From: Thalassotalea piscium
GTDB taxonomy: Bacteria; Pseudomonadota; Gammaproteobacteria; Enterobacterales; Alteromonadaceae
Reading direction: 5' to 3'
NCBI RefSeq assembly: GCF_030295935.1
Contig: NZ_AP027362.1
Location: 1,674,001 to 1,738,000, forward strand
DNA: 64,000 nucleotides
Made by a program: the position numbers and the translations under genes. Under the pieces are notes generated by a model, which was not told the origin of the DNA, ran no database searches, and saw nothing but the letters and a program-made list of their open reading frames with translations. Below are positions 61,062 through 64,000 of the stretch, piece after piece. Positions within the stretch are counted from its first letter, which is position 1; each line of letters begins with the position of its first letter.

Positions 61062-63401
61062 ATGAGACCAATTGATCACATAATTAATCGCATTGAAGTT
61101 ACTGTTTTCAGGCATAGAGTGTTTGTAATCAGCCTATTCTTATTGATGTCACTATTTTTAGGGTATCAAGCAACACAAATTAAATTAGATGCATCGTTTA
61201 CCAAAAACATCCCGTTAAACCATGAGTATATGCAAACATATTTAAAGCACAGAGCTAACTTTGGCGGTGCTAATAATGTGTTGATTTCAGTATGTAATCA
61301 AGACGATGACATTTTCAATAAAGAGTTTTTTACCGCTCTTAAAGGTGTCCATGACCAGTTGTTTTTTATTCCTGGTGTTGAGCGGACCCAAGTTAATTCT
61401 TTATTTTCTCCTAGTACTCGGTTTATCGAGGTTGTTGAAGATGGTTTTGCAGGGGGGCCTGTTGTACCTGCAGACTTCGTAGCCGACGAAGAAGGTTTAG
61501 CCATAGTTAAAGCAAATATTGAAAAAGCAGGAATTGTTGGTCGAATTGTTGCGGATAACTATAGTTGTGCAATGGTTAAAGCTGTGTTGATGGAAAATAA
61601 TCCAGATACTGGCGAAAAGCTTGATGTTATAGCATTAGCGTCAAAACTTGAAAACGATATAAGAAAGCCCTATGAAAAAGACGGTATTACCGTACACATT
61701 ATTGGCTTTAGTAAAATGGTTGGTGATATTGCTGACGGTGCAAAGGGGGTTGTTACCTTCTTTTTAATCGCAATTGCGATTACGACGGTTATGGTTTATC
61801 TCTTTTCTAAATCAATCGCACTAACACTATTACCTATCGCTTGTTCGTTAATCGCCGTTGTTTGGCAATTAGGTTTGTTATCAACACTTGGTTTTGGTTT
61901 AGATCCAATGTCGATATTAGTGCCATTTTTAGTCTTTGCTATTGGTGTTAGTCATGGTGTGCAAATGATTAATACGATAGGTAAAAAAGTATCACTTGGG
62001 ATGAAAAGTAAAAAAGCAGCTAAATTTGCTTTTAGGACCTTAATAGTACCTGGAGGCATAGCCTTGCTGTCTGATACTGTAGGTTTTATCACCTTATTAT
62101 CGATAGATATTGGTATTATTCGCGAGCTTGCAATTGCAGCCTCACTTGGTGTTGGCGTTATAATTTTAACTAACTTATTGTTGTTACCTGTACTCGTGTC
62201 TTTTATCAACATTCCAGTTAAGAAAGTTAAGCCTAAAAGTAAATCTCAGATGGGTTTTCAACAAGCACAGCAAGAGCATTTGTTATGGCGATTTATGCAG
62301 TCATTTAGTGACCGCAAGGTGGCAAGTGTTGTTTTAGTGATTGCCGCGATACTTTTTGGTCTTGGCTTTCATTATTCAAAACAGCTTAAAATTGGTGAGC
62401 TACATGCAGGGGCACCTTCTTTGCACGAACATTCACGCTATAATCAAGATACCTTCTTAATTACCGATAGATATGCCATTAGTGTTGATTATATGTCGGT
62501 AATTGTTGAAACCAACGCTAATGCCTGTACAAATCCAGAAGTGTTAAAAACTATGGACGGTTTTCAGTGGCGTATGGAAAACATCGAAGGTGTTCAATCA
62601 ACGGTAAGTTTGCCTTCTGTAATGAAAATAATTAATGCAGGTTATTACGAGGGTAATTTAAAGTGGCGTATCATATCACCTAATCAATATGCATTAGCGC
62701 AAGCTTTATCAAATGTTCCTAGCTCTACCGGATTACTTAATAACGACTGTAGTGTTATGCCTGTTATTCTGTTTTTGCAGGACCATAAAGCAGAAACAAT
62801 CAATAGAGTTGTAGATGCGGCTAAAATAGCGATTGATGATTACAACAACGACCTTGTAACATTTAAACTTGCTTCAGGTCCTGTAGGGGTTATGGCTGCA
62901 ACTAATGAAGCCGTTGAAGAAGCACAAACCCCCATGATGTTATACGTTTACGGCGCAGTAATTATTTTATGCTGGTTAAGTTTTAAGAGCATAAAAGCAG
63001 TCGTTTCAGTTGTGGTACCTTTATACATAGTATCAACGTTAGCTCAATGGTTGATGACAGTGCTTGATATTGGTTTAACTGTTTCTACATTGCCAGTAAT
63101 TGCTTTAGGTGTGGGAATAGGGGTAGATTATGGAATATATATTTTATCTACAATGAGTCAAAGGCTAACTGCCGGTGATAATATTCAACAAGCTTATTTA
63201 GCCGCATTAAAAGAAAGAGGAACTGCAGTGTTAATCACTGGCGTAACTTTAGCTATCGGTGTTTCAACTTGGTTTTTCTCTGATTTGAAATTCCAAGTCG
63301 ATATGGGAATTTTATTAACGTTTATGTTTTTAGTGAATATGTTGGCAGCGGTAACTATTTTACCTGCAATTGCCGCATTTTTATGGAAAAATCAAAAATA
63401 G
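61062..63401 (+). CDS. MMPL/RND-type lipid transporter
   Basis: The 779-residue protein has the RND pattern: one helix near residues 17-38, a periplasmic domain, five helices (about 225-385), a second periplasmic domain with Cys residues ('NANACTNPEV', 'NDCSVMPV'), and five more helices (about 625-770). 'ILVPFLVFAIGVSHGVQM' and 'IALGVGIGVDYGIYIL' are the conserved MMPL/HpnN-type helix-IV blocks. Such proteins export hydrophobic molecules to the outer envelope, using proton gradient. It starts directly after the YCF48 gene and is followed by a good terminator. Confidence 0.88.
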   Translation: MRPIDHIINRIEVTVFRHRVFVISLFLLMSLFLGYQATQIKLDASFTKNIPLNHEYMQTYLKHRANFGGANNVLISVCNQDDDIFNKEFFTALKGVHDQLFFIPGVERTQVNSLFSPSTRFIEVVEDGFAGGPVVPADFVADEEGLAIVKANIEKAGIVGRIVADNYSCAMVKAVLMENNPDTGEKLDVIALASKLENDIRKPYEKDGITVHIIGFSKMVGDIADGAKGVVTFFLIAIAITTVMVYLFSKSIALTLLPIACSLIAVVWQLGLLSTLGFGLDPMSILVPFLVFAIGVSHGVQMINTIGKKVSLGMKSKKAAKFAFRTLIVPGGIALLSDTVGFITLLSIDIGIIRELAIAASLGVGVIILTNLLLLPVLVSFINIPVKKVKPKSKSQMGFQQAQQEHLLWRFMQSFSDRKVASVVLVIAAILFGLGFHYSKQLKIGELHAGAPSLHEHSRYNQDTFLITDRYAISVDYMSVIVETNANACTNPEVLKTMDGFQWRMENIEGVQSTVSLPSVMKIINAGYYEGNLKWRIISPNQYALAQALSNVPSSTGLLNNDCSVMPVILFLQDHKAETINRVVDAAKIAIDDYNNDLVTFKLASGPVGVMAATNEAVEEAQTPMMLYVYGAVIILCWLSFKSIKAVVSVVVPLYIVSTLAQWLMTVLDIGLTVSTLPVIALGVGIGVDYGIYILSTMSQRLTAGDNIQQAYLAALKERGTAVLITGVTLAIGVSTWFFSDLKFQVDMGILLTFMFLVNMLAAVTILPAIAAFLWKNQK

Positions 63402-63441
63402 TTTAAAATAAATTATTTCTATATTAGTGCATAAATAAACA

Positions 63442-63467
63442 AGAAAATGGCCGTTTGGTCATTTTCT
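63442..63467. terminator. Terminator after the MMPL gene
   Basis: AGAAAATGGCC and GGTCATTTTCT form an 11-bp stem (one G-U) with a GTTT loop. The A/T-rich arms make it likely to work in both directions. Confidence 0.8.
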
Positions 63468-63655
63468 ATTTATAAGAAGTGAATAAAGCCTTGTTTATTC
63501 AGCTGCAAACCCTATTTTAAAAGACCAGTACAAAAAATAATCCTCGCAAAAGCCTAAAATACTTAATAAGATCGTAGATGTAGTCTATTATTTTTAGACA
63601 GCTATAAGAATATACAACAAATTATTTAAGTGTTTTATCCAAAAAGGAAAAAGGC

Positions 63656-64000
63656 ATGGCGTTAGTAGATGGGTTACCCTCTGTAATATTGTCGAATGTA
63701 TCGCAATTAATAGAGCAGAAAGTTCCGGCAAAAACAGCTCCGTTAGTGAAGCAGTTTGCTGAACTCTTATATAGAAATATATCAACACTTGATTTAGCAC
63801 ATAGAAATGATAGCGATATGTACGGTGCTACCTTAAGTCTATGGAAATCATTAAATGATCACCAAGTAAATACACCTGTAATTAAAGTATTTAATCCGAT
63901 GGTGACTAAAAACGGCTGGAAGTCTAGCCACACCATTATTGAAATTATCACGGGCGATATGCCATTTTTGGTTGATTCAATTCGCATTGCATTAAGTCGT
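63656..64000 (+). CDS. NAD-specific glutamate dehydrogenase, N-terminal part
   Basis: The gene runs off the right edge; 115 codons are visible from the ATG at 63656, which has AAAAAGG about 5-15 bases upstream. The translation ('LPSVILSNVSQLIEQKVPAK', 'FNPMVTKNGWKSSHTIIEII', 'DMPFLVDSIRIALSR') matches the N-terminal regulatory region of the roughly 1600-residue GDH180 class, which converts glutamate to 2-oxoglutarate with NAD. The dehydrogenase core lies outside the window. Confidence 0.88.
   Translation, partial: MALVDGLPSVILSNVSQLIEQKVPAKTAPLVKQFAELLYRNISTLDLAHRNDSDMYGATLSLWKSLNDHQVNTPVIKVFNPMVTKNGWKSSHTIIEIITGDMPFLVDSIRIALSR

Noticed and set aside
63594-63800. 68-residue reverse-strand frame near the right edge
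   Set aside because: It is antisense to the start of the glutamate dehydrogenase gene, which has a clear protein match.
1-64000. tRNA, rRNA or prophage genes
   Set aside because: No cloverleaf, rRNA core sequence, integrase or structural phage gene was recognised anywhere in the window.

Overview
This AT-rich window carries a gene set typical of a marine gammaproteobacterium of the Alteromonadales, most likely the Colwellia/Thalassotalea group. The evidence is VC2046/SO_2500-, DUF3087-, DUF5062- and DUF2835-like proteins, recCBD, a GntR-linked AcnD/PrpF methylcitrate operon, msrC-proQ-prc, and the start of a large NAD-glutamate dehydrogenase. The taxonomic call is inferred from protein families and synteny; no rRNA or tRNA gene was seen. 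Several genes (recC, hrpA, tatD, the quinone reductase) appear to start at TTG.

Layout. 0-4.3 kb: the end of a DUF4175-like membrane-system gene, its membrane partner, and a small conserved gene. 4.3-10 kb: single genes (ychJ, an EAL phosphodiesterase, miaE, a GT2-like transferase, an AstE/AspA-like hydrolase). 10-15 kb: a MoxR-DUF58-transglutaminase operon and a DUF4870-like protein. 15-25 kb: recC-recB-recD-DUF3087 as a tight operon. 25-34 kb: DUF5062, isoaspartyl peptidase plus creA, a CBS protein, hrpA, a PilZ protein, a ZIP-like transporter and rlmI. 34-38.7 kb: acyP-quinone reductase, then tmk-holB-pilZ-tatD. 39-47 kb: the propionate/2-methylcitrate operon (GntR regulator-prpB-prpC-acnD-prpF). 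It is split between prpC and acnD by a 0.9-kb tandem array of REP/BIME-like hairpin units. 47-56 kb: a SIMPL protein, msrC-small acidic protein-proQ-prc, nhaC, pepN and DUF2835. 56-63.4 kb: a DUF1302-DUF1329-YCF48-MMPL envelope cluster. The window ends in the NAD-glutamate dehydrogenase gene.

Non-coding elements are a notable part of the window. There are two full copies and one solo end of a TA-flanked MITE family of about 265 bp. A second small palindromic element has three copies of 71, 93 and 162 bp, related to each other by internal deletions. There is also the mosaic BIME array, and several clear hairpin terminators.

The most interesting functional lead is the DUF1302-DUF1329-YCF48-MMPL cluster. 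Its upstream region carries a strong -35/-10 pair, two FadR-like operator sequences and one PsrA-like palindrome. This suggests a lipid- or fatty-acid-regulated outer-envelope transport system; that role is inference.
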